Source of the DNA: Chloroflexota bacterium | GTDB lineage: Bacteria > Chloroflexota > Dehalococcoidia > SHYB01 | NCBI GenBank assembly: GCA_016200725.1 | Contig: JACQEE010000170.1 | Coordinates: 1-20,714 of the forward strand | Reading direction: 5' to 3' | DNA length: 20,714 nucleotides | Shown here: positions 1 through 7,404 of the stretch, piece by piece | How positions within the stretch are numbered: the first letter of the stretch is position 1 | How the letters are laid out: each line of letters opens with the position of its first letter | Position numbers and translations under genes: made by a program | The notes under the pieces: generated by a model | What the model saw: the letters and a program-made list of their open reading frames with translations, nothing else | What the model was told of the DNA's origin: nothing | Databases searched by the model: none

Positions 1-48
1 GCGCCCGCGCCGTCCGCGCGGCATGCGGCCTCAACTCGAAGGCGAGGC

Positions 49-68
49 GCGGCCCGTTGATGGGCCGC
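49..68. other. GC-rich stem-loop upstream of the tiny Lys-rich gene
   Basis: A perfect 7-bp inverted repeat, GCGGCCC / GGGCCGC, with a 6-nt loop (GTTGAT). No T-tract follows on either strand. It could be the end of a transcript entering from the left edge or simply a structured spacer. I see no gene in positions 1-142. Confidence 0.3.
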
Positions 69-142
69 AGCATACCAGTGAGCCAATCGCACCCGAGGAT
101 AGACCCGGGGCTTTGGGCTAATACTTCCCAGAGGAGGGAAAG

Positions 143-199
143 ATGGCAGCGAAGAAGAAGAAATCGATGAAGAAGGGAAAGAAGGGCAAGAAGAAGTAA
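143..199 (+). CDS. Tiny lysine-rich peptide (18 aa)
   Basis: The reading frame ATG...TAA encodes MAAKKKKSMKKGKKGKKK, with 12 lysines in 18 residues. It has an excellent Shine-Dalgarno sequence, AGGAGGG at 132-138, only 4 nt from the ATG, and a -10-like TAATAC at 119-124. A strong GC hairpin follows directly at 210-233. Strong RBS, compact frame and following hairpin make an expressed small gene plausible. I recognise no family. Such poly-Lys peptides resemble the basic tails of histone-like or ribosome-associated proteins and would probably bind nucleic acid, which is inference from charge alone. The alternatives are a leader peptide or chance translation of an AAG-rich stretch. Its position ahead of nrdJ, separated by the hairpin, argues against a shared operon. 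Confidence 0.5.
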   Translation: MAAKKKKSMKKGKKGKKK

Positions 200-209
200 G
201 TCGCGTCCG

Positions 210-233
210 CCGCGGCGGGCCGCCCCGCCGCGG
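210..233 (+). terminator. Strong GC hairpin after the Lys-rich peptide gene
   Basis: A perfect 10-bp stem, CCGCGGCGGG / CCCGCCGCGG, with a 4-nt loop (CCGC). It starts 10 nt after the TAA of the 18-aa peptide gene. The downstream sequence is not T-rich, so it is an atypical intrinsic terminator at best. Position right after a stop codon favours a transcript-end or mRNA-stabilising role. Confidence 0.4.
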
Positions 234-361
234 GCGCCGACTCTTCAGCGCACTGAATAGCCTGTTGCTCCCGTGTCTGGGAGCCATGTCCGGTTAGATA
301 TCTGTCTCGTTGGAAGGACAAACGCAGCGATTCGGTAAGAATTAGGAAGGATTTTGCTCAC

Positions 362-2794
362 ATGACCGCACGTGGTACCCCTGACAACCGCGCCCATGGG
401 AAACAGCCCGCTTCTGGAGCCGAATCGCGTACCGAGGCTTACGGTGGCGGCTGGTCTGAACTCACAGGCCGCGCGAACGGTCACAGCAATGGCCACTCCA
501 CCCCCTCGGCACTGGCGACCAACACCGGGTTGCGCATCCCGCTGCCCGATGCGCAGCACCGCGCTCCTGCTGCCGATGTGCCTTCGGTTGTGCAGGGGTT
601 GCGCGTCGCGCAGAACGCCTACGAAGTGCTGAAGCGCCGCTACCTCGCTAAGGACAGGGATGGCAAGGTTGTGGAAACGCCGGAGCAGATGTTCCGGCGC
701 GTGTGCCACAACCTCGCCCTCGGCGACGCTATCCACGATCCCGACACCGATGTCGCGCCGATCGCGGAAGAGTTCTACCAGATGCTGACGAATCTGGAGT
801 TCCTCCCGAACTCCCCGACGCTGATGAACGCGGGTCGGGACCTCCAGCAACTCTCGGCCTGCTTCGTGCTGCCCGTGCCCGACGATATGGAGGGCATCTT
901 CGAATCGGCCAAGCACCAAGCGCTTATTCATAAGAGCGGCGGCGGCACAGGCTTCGCCTTCTCACGATTGCGCCCGGAGAACGACATCGTTGGCTCCACA
1001 GGCGGCATCGCCTCCGGCCCCGTCTCATTCATCAAGATTTTCGACATGGCGACGGACGTGGTGAAACAGGGCGGCACGCGCCGCGGGGCCAACATGGGCA
1101 TCCTGCGCGTCGACCACCCGGACGTGCTCAAGTTCATCCACGCCAAGGACGACGACCGCTCCATCCAAAACTTCAACATCTCCGTTGCGGTCACTGAGAA
1201 GTTCATGACTGCACTCGAGACGGGCGAGGAATACGACCTCATCAATCCGCGCAGCGGCCAGCCATGCGGCCGCCTCAACGAGCGCACGGTATACACATCG
1301 GTCCGTTTCCTCGATAACGTCGTGACGATGAACCGCTACCCCGTCAAGCAGATCGAGAAGGTATCGCACGACATCCGGCGCATCGGCTTGGGCGTGATGG
1401 GCTGGGCGGACCTCCTGCTCGTGCTCGGGGTTCCGTACAACTCGCAGGAGGCCGTCGATCTAGCCGAGCAGGTGATGGGCTTCATCCAGCAGTCGGCCGA
1501 CGATGCCTCGTCGGCCCTGGCCGAGGAGCGCGGAGTCTTCCCGGCGTGGCCGCGCAGCGTCTACGGTCCCAACGGCCCGATCGGCCCGAAGCCGCTCCGC
1601 AACTCTACGCGTACGACCATCGCGCCGACCGGCACGATCAGCATCATCGCCAACTGCTCGAGCGGTATCGAACCGCTCTTCGCCCTTTCGTACGTGCGCA
1701 ACGTGATGGACAACACCAAACTCGTCGAAGTGAACCCGTACTTCGAGGCGGTCGCTCGCCGCGAGGGCTTCTATAGCGAAGAGTTGATGCAGGAACTTGC
1801 CGACCGCGGCACTGTCCACGGCATGCCCGGCGTCCCCGAGTGGGTGCAGCGCCTCTTTGTCACCGCACACGACATCACGCCCGAGTGGCACGTGAAGATG
1901 CAGGCAGCTTTCCAGAGATTCACAGACAACGCCGTCTCCAAGACGGCGAACTTCCCGCACGAGGCCACGGCTGATGACGTGCGCTCGGTCTACCTGCAGG
2001 CCTATCAGGAAGGCTGCAAGGGCGTAACCATCTACCGCGACGGCTCGAAGAGTATGCAGGTGCTCAGCACTGGCCAAACGTCGAAGAAGCGCGAAGGCAA
2101 AGCCGAGGCCGCGTCTGCTACGAATGGCCATGCCCACGTCGAGGCTGCCAAGCCTGCGGCGGCGCAGCCGGAGGCCGAGGCGCCGAAGGTGCTGCAGGAG
2201 GCCGAGCAGATCGCCGCTGGGCCGGTGGCGCGCCAGCCCCGCGAGCGCCCGACTATCGTCGCCGGCATGACGCATCGCGTCCGCAGCGGCCACGGCAACA
2301 TGTACGTGACGATCAACTTCGATAGCGACGGCAAGCCCTTCGAGATTTTCTCGGCGTTGGGCAAGTCCGGCGGCTGCGACTCGGCGCAACTCGAGGCGAT
2401 CTCGCGCCTTGTCTCGCTGGCATTGCGCGCCGGCGTAGATATCGACGCAATCGTTGGCCAGTTGCGCGGCATCACCTGCTGCCCAGCGTGGGATGACGGC
2501 ATCATGGTCCGCTCAGCGCCGGACGCGGTCGCGCTCGCGCTGGCGAAGCATGTTCACACCGATGCAAAGAACGACGTGTGGACCGAGCGCACCATGACCG
2601 GCGCGCAACTCGGGTTGTTCAACCCGAAGGCACAGCCAGCGGCTCCGAAGACCGAAGCGGGCGCGGCATCGCTGAAACATGCCCACGGCGCCGAAGCCGC
2701 CGTCGGCGTGCGCTGCCCGGATTGCTCAGGCAAACTCGCGTATCAGGAGGGGTGCCTGATGTGTCCCTCCTGCGGTTTCAACAAGTGCGGATAA
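362..2794 (+). CDS. nrdJ: Adenosylcobalamin-dependent (class II) ribonucleotide reductase, internally deleted
   Basis: The 810-aa protein is a clear NrdJ homologue; the family reduces ribonucleotides to deoxyribonucleotides with a B12-generated thiyl radical. ATG 362 follows AGGAAGGA (344-351). Visible parts: N-terminal YLAKDRDGKVVETPEQMFRR region (about 94-113), LPNSPTLMNAG (148-158), SACFVLP with C167 (first redox Cys), SGGGTGFAFSRLRP (192-205), GGTRRGANMG (237-246), APTGTISIIA (421-430), an Ala/Glu-rich linker (about 572-630), a TSCPD-type domain (about 640-735) and a C-terminal zinc ribbon (C785, C788, C801, C804) ending in Cys-Gly. The oddity is that INPRSGQPCGRLNERTVY (294-311) runs straight into TSVRFLDNV (312-320). 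The roughly 80-90 residues normally between them are absent, including the NPCGE loop (thiyl Cys, Asn, Glu) and the SCNLGS segment (second redox Cys). The frame stays open across the junction (about nt 1294/1295). As read, the protein cannot perform normal catalysis: it is an inactive paralogue, a recent deletion, or an assembly error. Confidence 0.95.
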   Translation: MTARGTPDNRAHGKQPASGAESRTEAYGGGWSELTGRANGHSNGHSTPSALATNTGLRIPLPDAQHRAPAADVPSVVQGLRVAQNAYEVLKRRYLAKDRDGKVVETPEQMFRRVCHNLALGDAIHDPDTDVAPIAEEFYQMLTNLEFLPNSPTLMNAGRDLQQLSACFVLPVPDDMEGIFESAKHQALIHKSGGGTGFAFSRLRPENDIVGSTGGIASGPVSFIKIFDMATDVVKQGGTRRGANMGILRVDHPDVLKFIHAKDDDRSIQNFNISVAVTEKFMTALETGEEYDLINPRSGQPCGRLNERTVYTSVRFLDNVVTMNRYPVKQIEKVSHDIRRIGLGVMGWADLLLVLGVPYNSQEAVDLAEQVMGFIQQSADDASSALAEERGVFPAWPRSVYGPNGPIGPKPLRNSTRTTIAPTGTISIIANCSSGIEPLFALSYVRNVMDNTKLVEVNPYFEAVARREGFYSEELMQELADRGTVHGMPGVPEWVQRLFVTAHDITPEWHVKMQAAFQRFTDNAVSKTANFPHEATADDVRSVYLQAYQEGCKGVTIYRDGSKSMQVLSTGQTSKKREGKAEAASATNGHAHVEAAKPAAAQPEAEAPKVLQEAEQIAAGPVARQPRERPTIVAGMTHRVRSGHGNMYVTINFDSDGKPFEIFSALGKSGGCDSAQLEAISRLVSLALRAGVDIDAIVGQLRGITCCPAWDDGIMVRSAPDAVALALAKHVHTDAKNDVWTERTMTGAQLGLFNPKAQPAAPKTEAGAASLKHAHGAEAAVGVRCPDCSGKLAYQEGCLMCPSCGFNKCG

Positions 2795-2817
2795 GGTCGT
2801 GACATAAGGAGGGGCGA

Positions 2818-3177
2818 GTGCCCGGCAATCTCACCGTTTGCGCTGACCTGAGCGTGCCCTACCAGCTGGTAGAGGCGTTCCGGGCAACCGGTGCGCCGGT
2901 GCGAGACTCGCGAAAGGATGGGGTGACCGAGCGGTCGACGGAGTACGTGTATGCCTGGGTGCGGCAGTGGCGCGGTGTGCTCCTCAGCCTCGATAGGCGG
3001 TACTGGAACGACGACCGCCACCCGCTCACCACGTCGCCAGGCATCCTGCTCCTAGACTTCCCGCCAGAGCGATTCGATCTGGGCCAGCAGGCGTTCGAAT
3101 CGGCCTACGGGATGTTCGAGAAGGCGTACGACGAGCACGACTGGCGGGGCACGAAAGTCCTCGCCAGCGCGGGCTAG
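2818..3177 (+). CDS. DUF5615-type PIN-like domain protein
   Basis: This is a 119-aa protein with a GTG start at 2818 directly after a strong Shine-Dalgarno sequence, TAAGGAGGGG (2805-2814), and 23 nt downstream of the nrdJ stop, so probably co-transcribed with it. The segment LLSLDRRYWNDD-(R)HPL-(x)5-GILLLD (about residues 55-79) resembles the conserved core of DUF5615/Mut7-C PIN-like proteins, where acidic residues on the strand and loop form the putative RNase site. The acidic N-terminal part (CADLSVPYQLVEAFRATGAPV) fits the family's first strand-helix. DUF5615 genes often sit with a DUF433-type antitoxin; none is seen here. A ribonuclease role, possibly toxin-like, is inference. The fold assignment rests on motif resemblance only. 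Confidence 0.65.
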   Translation: MPGNLTVCADLSVPYQLVEAFRATGAPVRDSRKDGVTERSTEYVYAWVRQWRGVLLSLDRRYWNDDRHPLTTSPGILLLDFPPERFDLGQQAFESAYGMFEKAYDEHDWRGTKVLASAG

Positions 3178-3409
3178 AGCGTGGTGAAGTTCATCACGCC
3201 GGAGAAAGCGGTAAAGGAGTACAGGATCACGCGGGACACCGGGCTGGTGCTGCTGCGAACGGCTCCGATGGAATCGGAGCACCGGCTCCCGCGGGCAAGC
3301 ACGACATGAACTCGCAAGCCTGACCCGACCAGGCGCGCGAGATGTCTCGCGCCGGTTGCCTCCCCGGCGTATCCATCCCTGGCCGCGCCCGCAAGGGCCG
3401 GCATCCCTT

Positions 3410-3443
3410 CCGGCGTCCGCTGTCCTCACCCAGCGGACGCCGG
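3410..3443 (+). terminator. 13-bp stem-loop, possible terminator before the phosphatase promoter
   Basis: A perfect 13-bp stem with loop TCCTCACC lies 34 nt before the TATAAT of the next gene. No clean T-run follows (CCTGTGTAACGGGGTCTTG), so terminator function is uncertain. It is the most stable simple hairpin in the window. Confidence 0.4.
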
Positions 3444-3476
3444 CCTGTGTAACGGGGTCTTGTAACACTCTCCCGC

Positions 3477-3482
3477 TATAAT
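3477..3482 (+). promoter_or_regulatory. Consensus -10 element (TATAAT) for the histidine phosphatase gene
   Basis: A perfect TATAAT lies 24 nt before ATG 3506, giving an expected 5' leader of roughly 17 nt that just includes the AGGAG ribosome-binding site (3495-3499). No good -35 hexamer is present at 17 nt spacing; the nearest TTG-rich stretch is too close. Confidence 0.6.
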
Positions 3483-3505
3483 GGGCGCATTTTCAGGAGA
3501 CACGC

Positions 3506-4150
3506 ATGGAACTGCTGCTCATCCGTCACGGCGAGGCCGACCCTATCGGTGTCGACGGCGGCGGCGCGACGTACGGCGATGGTGCGCCGCTCACCGCGCT
3601 AGGCCGGCGTCAGGCCGAGTTGCTTGGTAAACGACTGGCCGCTATCGGCATTGACTACCTCTACGCAAGCACCGTGCTTCGCGCCAAGCAGACGGCGGAG
3701 ATCGCCGCGCCGCATGTCGGCAAAACCGTTGTCCTTGACCGAGCCTTTCGCGAGATCGACACCGGGCAGCTCAGGGCGGCGCCGCGTGAGAACATTCAGC
3801 GTTTCCTGAAGGATCTCACCGCCAAGAATGGACTGTTCACGCTCGACTTCTCGAGTCGAGGGGGCGAAGGCCCAGCCGAGTTGGTTAAACGCGCCTCTAG
3901 CGCTGTGCACGAACTGGTCTTCGAGCGCCACGGTGAGGAAGAGCGCGTGGCTGTGGTGACGCACGGAGGGTTCATCAACGCCGCCCTGTGCGCGCTGATG
4001 GACGTGTCCTTCACCGGTGTGATGCGCTTCAGCGTCCAGAACACGGCGATCAACACCGTGCGCGTCGTGGCGAAAGGGCATCATCTCATCGTGAGTGTGA
4101 ACGACTACGCGCACCTTGCGCCGCTTGCGCCAGCACAGCCTGGCTCCTAG
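3506..4150 (+). CDS. Histidine phosphatase superfamily protein (phosphoglycerate-mutase-like)
   Basis: A 214-aa protein, standard length for the family. It opens with LLIRHGEAD, so the RHG motif is at R7-H8-G9 (phospho-His H8). The second-site residues are visible: R59 in STVLRAKQTAEIA, E83 in FREIDTG, and H153 in VVTHGGFINAAL. This full set of catalytic residues predicts an active phosphatase using a phosphohistidine intermediate. The substrate is not readable; the family covers phosphoglycerate mutases, alpha-ribazole phosphatases and broad-specificity sugar phosphatases. It has its own promoter (TATAAT at 3477) and an AGGAG ribosome-binding site, and lies 3 nt upstream of the amidohydrolase gene, so the two are almost certainly co-transcribed. 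Confidence 0.93.
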   Translation: MELLLIRHGEADPIGVDGGGATYGDGAPLTALGRRQAELLGKRLAAIGIDYLYASTVLRAKQTAEIAAPHVGKTVVLDRAFREIDTGQLRAAPRENIQRFLKDLTAKNGLFTLDFSSRGGEGPAELVKRASSAVHELVFERHGEEERVAVVTHGGFINAALCALMDVSFTGVMRFSVQNTAINTVRVVAKGHHLIVSVNDYAHLAPLAPAQPGS

Positions 4151-4153
4151 ACG

Positions 4154-5734
4154 ATGGCCCCGGCCGACGTAATCCTTGTCAACGCGCGCGGCCACACCAT
4201 GGACTCGTTGCGTCCGCTGGTCGAGGCTGTGGCCATCCGTGGCAATCGCATCGAGGCCGTGGGCTTGGCGAGTGACGTCGAGAGACTGCGCGGCTCTGCC
4301 ACGCGTGTCATCGATTGCGAAGGCCGCGTGCTCGTCCCCGGCTTCATCGATGCGCACATCCACCTCTTCGCCTACGCCGCCAATCTGGTAAGCCTAGACT
4401 GCTCGCCGCGGGCCGTGCGCTCGGTTGCGGATATCCAGCGAGTGCTCGCCCAGGCGGCGACGGCGAAACCGTCAGGATCTTGGCTGCGCGGCTGGGGCTA
4501 CAACGAGTTCTACCTGGCCGAGCATCGTCACCCAACGCGCCACGATCTCGACCGGGCAGCGCCGCACCATCCGGTGAAGTTGACGCATCGCTCCGGCCAC
4601 GCCTGGGTGCTGAACGCGCTCGCCATGCAGCGCCTCGGCATCACCAGCGAGACGCCTGAGCCCCCCGGTGCCGTCATCGAGCGCGATGCGTCGGGTGAAC
4701 TGACCGGGTATTTCATGGAGATGGAGGACGACCTCTCCGCGCGTGGTGTGCCCACGCTGCCCGAGGTGGAACTCGATGAAGGTCTGCGCCTCGCGATGCA
4801 ATCTCTCCTCTCGAAAGGCATCACCTCGATCCACGAGGCGTCGCCTTACGGAGCGTCGGCGCACTGGGACCGGCTTGCGGCAATGCAAAAGCGCGGGGCA
4901 TTGCCGCTGCGCATCTACAAGATGTTTGGCCCTGGCGACTTCGACGCCTTGCGCTCACGCGATTTGTTCTTCGGCGCAACGCAGGAACGGCTGAGCGTCG
5001 GCGCGATCAAGTTCATGTTGAATGAGACCAGCGCCCAGATGCTGCCTGACCGTGATGCACTTGGGGAGCAGGTCTACACCGCCCATCGGGCCGGTTACCA
5101 GGTGGCCTTCCATGCGACGACCGAGGCGGGCGTCATCGCCGCAGCAGACGCGGTCGACGCCGCCCTGCGCCGCTCGCTCGACGATGCGCGCGACATCGCT
5201 GCACTGGGCCTGCGCCTCCAGGACCATCGCCACCGCATCGAGCACTGCGGCGTCTGCCCATCGACGCTGGCTGTGCGTCTCCACTCGCTCGGCATCGTCG
5301 TCGTCACCCAACCTGGCTTCATCGCCGAGCATGGCGAACGCTGGCTTGCCGAGGTGTCTCCTGAGCATCAACCTCGGCTCTACCCGGTTGGCGCGCTGCG
5401 ACGGGCTGGTGTGCGCGTCGCCTTTGGCTCTGACTGCCCTGTCGCGCCTGCCGACCCGTTCGCCGCGCTCGCAGCCGCAGTCACCAGACGCGCCGCCAGC
5501 GGTGCATTGGTGGGACAAGAACACGCCGTCAGCGTCGCCGAGGCGCTCGCGATGCACACCAGCGCCGGGGCCTACGCAGCCTCGGACGAGCATGATCGTG
5601 GCTCGATCGCTGTCGGTAAACTCGCCGACCTCGTGTTGCTTGACCGCGACCTCCTGGTCGTGTCGCCTGAAGAACTGCGCGAGACGCGGGTGGTGTGGAC
5701 GATGGTAGGGGGCGAAACCGTCTGGGAGGGGTAG
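4154..5734 (+). CDS. YtcJ-type amidohydrolase (amidohydrolase family 3)
   Basis: A 526-aa protein with the layout of exoenzyme-regulatory/YtcJ amidohydrolases. A small N-terminal beta domain (NARGHTMDSLRPLVEAVAIRG) leads into GFIDAHIHL with the metal-binding H68 and H70. Then come K286 (SVGAIKFMLNE), H320 (VAFHATTEAG), H364 (HRIEHCGV) and D427 (VAFGSDCPV). The C-terminus returns to the beta domain (GKLADLVLLDRDLL...VWTMVGGETVWEG), as expected for a complete enzyme. The family hydrolyses amide or related C-N bonds in a TIM barrel with a metal centre; the substrate is unknown. The ATG is 3 nt after the phosphatase TAG, so translation is probably coupled. No signal peptide is seen, so it is cytoplasmic. 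Confidence 0.92.
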   Translation: MAPADVILVNARGHTMDSLRPLVEAVAIRGNRIEAVGLASDVERLRGSATRVIDCEGRVLVPGFIDAHIHLFAYAANLVSLDCSPRAVRSVADIQRVLAQAATAKPSGSWLRGWGYNEFYLAEHRHPTRHDLDRAAPHHPVKLTHRSGHAWVLNALAMQRLGITSETPEPPGAVIERDASGELTGYFMEMEDDLSARGVPTLPEVELDEGLRLAMQSLLSKGITSIHEASPYGASAHWDRLAAMQKRGALPLRIYKMFGPGDFDALRSRDLFFGATQERLSVGAIKFMLNETSAQMLPDRDALGEQVYTAHRAGYQVAFHATTEAGVIAAADAVDAALRRSLDDARDIAALGLRLQDHRHRIEHCGVCPSTLAVRLHSLGIVVVTQPGFIAEHGERWLAEVSPEHQPRLYPVGALRRAGVRVAFGSDCPVAPADPFAALAAAVTRRAASGALVGQEHAVSVAEALAMHTSAGAYAASDEHDRGSIAVGKLADLVLLDRDLLVVSPEELRETRVVWTMVGGETVWEG

Positions 5735-5753
5735 CGGCGATGGGGTCGCCGCA

Positions 5754-5762
5754 TGGTACATT
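5754..5762 (+). promoter_or_regulatory. Extended -10 promoter, probably giving a leaderless mRNA
   Basis: TGGTACATT is an extended -10 (TGn-TACATT). The hexamer ends 6 nt before the ATG at 5769, so transcription would start at or next to the start codon. There is no ribosome-binding site between it and the ATG, which fits leaderless translation. Confidence 0.5.
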
Positions 5763-5768
5763 GCCGTC

Positions 5769-6140
5769 ATGCAGAATACCTCGCTTACTACCGTTAGCGC
5801 TTACATCGCGGCGGCTCCGAAGGATGTGCGCGGCAAGCTCAAGCAAATGCGCGCTATCGTGAAAGCGCTCGCACCCGGCGCCGAAGAAAAGATCAGCTAC
5901 GGCATGCCCGCGTACAAACTACGCGGACGAGTGCTCGTCTACTTCGCAGCCTTCAAGAACCACATCGGGTTCTATCCGGGGAGCGGCACCGTTCTGAAAG
6001 TCTACGCACCCGACCTCAGACGGTACAAGACGAGCAAGGGGACAGTGCAGTTCCCGCTCGAGCGGCCGCTTCCGGTCGCGCTGATACGCAAACTCATCAG
6101 GGCGAAGATCAAGTTGAACGAGGGAGTCTCGCGAACGTAA
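5769..6140 (+). CDS. DUF1801 (YdhG-like) domain protein
   Basis: A 123-aa protein with the DUF1801 signature: an N-terminal helix pair (VSAYIAAAPKDVRGKLKQMRAIVKALAP), the EEKISYGMPAYKLRGRVLVYFAAFKNHIGFYP core (about 38-69), then KGTVQFPLERPLPVALIRKLIRAKI. Length is normal for the family. Members include YdhG of Bacillus, described as a frataxin-like iron chaperone; function in most bacteria is unproved. No Shine-Dalgarno sequence precedes the ATG, but a TACATT box 6 nt upstream suggests a leaderless transcript. It is convergent with the CoA-transferase gene ending at 6166, with 25 bp between the stops and no clear terminator. Confidence 0.88.
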   Translation: MQNTSLTTVSAYIAAAPKDVRGKLKQMRAIVKALAPGAEEKISYGMPAYKLRGRVLVYFAAFKNHIGFYPGSGTVLKVYAPDLRRYKTSKGTVQFPLERPLPVALIRKLIRAKIKLNEGVSRT

Positions 6141-6165
6141 TCGCCCGGGTATTTACCGAGGCTGC

Positions 6166-7404
6166 CTACACGCGCACTGTCCGCGCGATCACGCCCCGCC
6201 GGTTGAGATCCTCGATCTGCCTCTTGCTCAGGTTGAGCACGTCGCCATAGACGTACTCGTTGTCCTGTCCGACGGTCGGCGTGGCCTTCCGTGCCCGTAC
6301 CTGCGACTTCGATAACTTCGCCGGAAATCCGTAGTAGGGGTGCTTGCCGCCGTTCACCGGGCGGTCGATGTACCAGAGGAAGTCGCGCTCCTTGACCTGT
6401 GGGTCATTGGCAACTGTCGCGTGGTTGATCGTTGCCCCCGCTGGCACGCCCTTGGCCTGGAGGATGCGCATGACCTCGCGGCTGTCGTGCTGGCGTGTCC
6501 ACGCCGCGATCTGCTCGCGCAGCGCGTCCTCGTGCTCCCAGCGGTTGAGCACGTCCGCGAAGCGCTCGTCCTGCGCGAGCCCCGGCTTGCCCATCGCCTC
6601 GCACAACGCCGCGAACTGCGCATCGTCCTGCACGGTGATGGCGACCCACTCGTCGTTGCCGCCGAGGCGATCCGACGCCTTGCATGGGTAAGCGCCGTGC
6701 GGCGCCCAAGCGACGTGCTTGTTGGCGTTGCGCTCGCGCACGCGGCCATTCATCGTGTAGTCGAGCAGCGTGTAGGCGTTCAGGAAGGCGATGCCCTCCG
6801 TTGTCGAGAAATCGATGAACTGTCCCTCACCCGTGCGCTTGCGGTGCTCGATGGCGATCATGATCGCGATCGCCGCGTACATGCCTCCGATGGGGTCAGA
6901 CATCGCCGCGTTGCCGATGGGCTCGGTATCGGGATAGCCGCTGGCGTACGTGATGCCCGAGGCCTGCTCAAACTGCGGCCCGAAGCCGACGTACTGCTCC
7001 CACGGCCCGCCGCGGCCGAAACCGGGCATCGAGAGCAGGATGGCCGTCGGGTTCACCTTGCGCACGTAGTCGTAACCGAGGTTGAGGTTCTTCACCACGC
7101 GCGCGCTGTAGTTCTCTGCGACCACGTCGCTGGCGCTGATAAGGCGGGTCAGCAGGTCCTTGCCTTCCTTCGTCGCGATGTCCAGCGTGCAGCCGTGCTT
7201 GTTGACGTTGGTGCCATTGAAGATGGGGGCCCATTCCCAGAAGTTCTCGTGGCCGGAGCCCTGCGAGCGCACGCTATCGCCCCGCCCCGCCGGCTCGACC
7301 TTGATGACCTCCGCGCCCAGGTGTGCCAGGTACTGCGTAGCGAACGGCCCCGCCCAGAACTGGGTGAGGTCGCATACGCGCAGACCTTCCAGCGGGAGCG
7401 GCAT
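6166..7404 (-). CDS. CaiB/BaiF family III CoA-transferase, subunit with catalytic Asp
   Basis: A 412-aa protein from the ATG at 7404, whose first base overlaps the TAA of the upstream CoA-transferase (TAATG). Longer in-frame extensions upstream run through that gene and are rejected. The start MPLPLEGLRVCDLTQFWAGPFATQYLAHLGAEVIKVE is the typical family N-terminus. D170 (AAMSDPIGGMYAA) sits where the family's catalytic Asp forms the acyl/CoA adduct. Family members move CoA between carboxylic acids without ATP, as interlocked dimers. The one-base overlap and a related but divergent partner upstream suggest a heteromeric CoA-transferase, as in BbsEF. In the catabolic cluster it would activate the substrate acid to its CoA thioester or recycle the CoA. 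Confidence 0.93.
   Translation of the reverse strand: MPLPLEGLRVCDLTQFWAGPFATQYLAHLGAEVIKVEPAGRGDSVRSQGSGHENFWEWAPIFNGTNVNKHGCTLDIATKEGKDLLTRLISASDVVAENYSARVVKNLNLGYDYVRKVNPTAILLSMPGFGRGGPWEQYVGFGPQFEQASGITYASGYPDTEPIGNAAMSDPIGGMYAAIAIMIAIEHRKRTGEGQFIDFSTTEGIAFLNAYTLLDYTMNGRVRERNANKHVAWAPHGAYPCKASDRLGGNDEWVAITVQDDAQFAALCEAMGKPGLAQDERFADVLNRWEHEDALREQIAAWTRQHDSREVMRILQAKGVPAGATINHATVANDPQVKERDFLWYIDRPVNGGKHPYYGFPAKLSKSQVRARKATPTVGQDNEYVYGDVLNLSKRQIEDLNRRGVIARTVRV

Larger units (their letters stand above)
3178..3505. other. Gene-poor, hairpin-rich intergenic stretch
   Basis: No convincing gene lies in these 328 nt. They hold three strong inverted repeats. The first is an extended structure at 3230-3293: outer CGCGGGA/TCCCGCG, inner CCGG/CCGG, apical GCTCCGAT-GGA-ATCGGAGC. 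The second is GCGCGAGA-TG-TCTCGCGC at 3335-3352. The third is a 13-bp stem, CCGGCGTCCGCTG / CAGCGGACGCCGG, with an 8-nt loop at 3410-3443. The stretch ends with a TATAAT promoter element. It may contain a terminator for the nrdJ transcript, a structured RNA, or REP-like units. Confidence 0.6.

Noticed and set aside
245..361. Cobalamin riboswitch in front of nrdJ
   Set aside because: Only a 6-bp hairpin (GCTCCC/GGGAGC, 267-284) is seen. I find no B12-box-like GCCACTG sequence or multi-helix arrangement.
1460..2389. Minus-strand open frame of 309 codons within nrdJ
   Set aside because: Arg/Ala/Leu-rich shadow of a strongly conserved coding region; no motif.
3181..3309. A 42-codon GTG-initiated frame just after the DUF5615 gene
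   Set aside because: No ribosome-binding site, no recognisable family, and it runs through a perfect multi-helix inverted repeat at 3230-3293, so the frame is more likely incidental.
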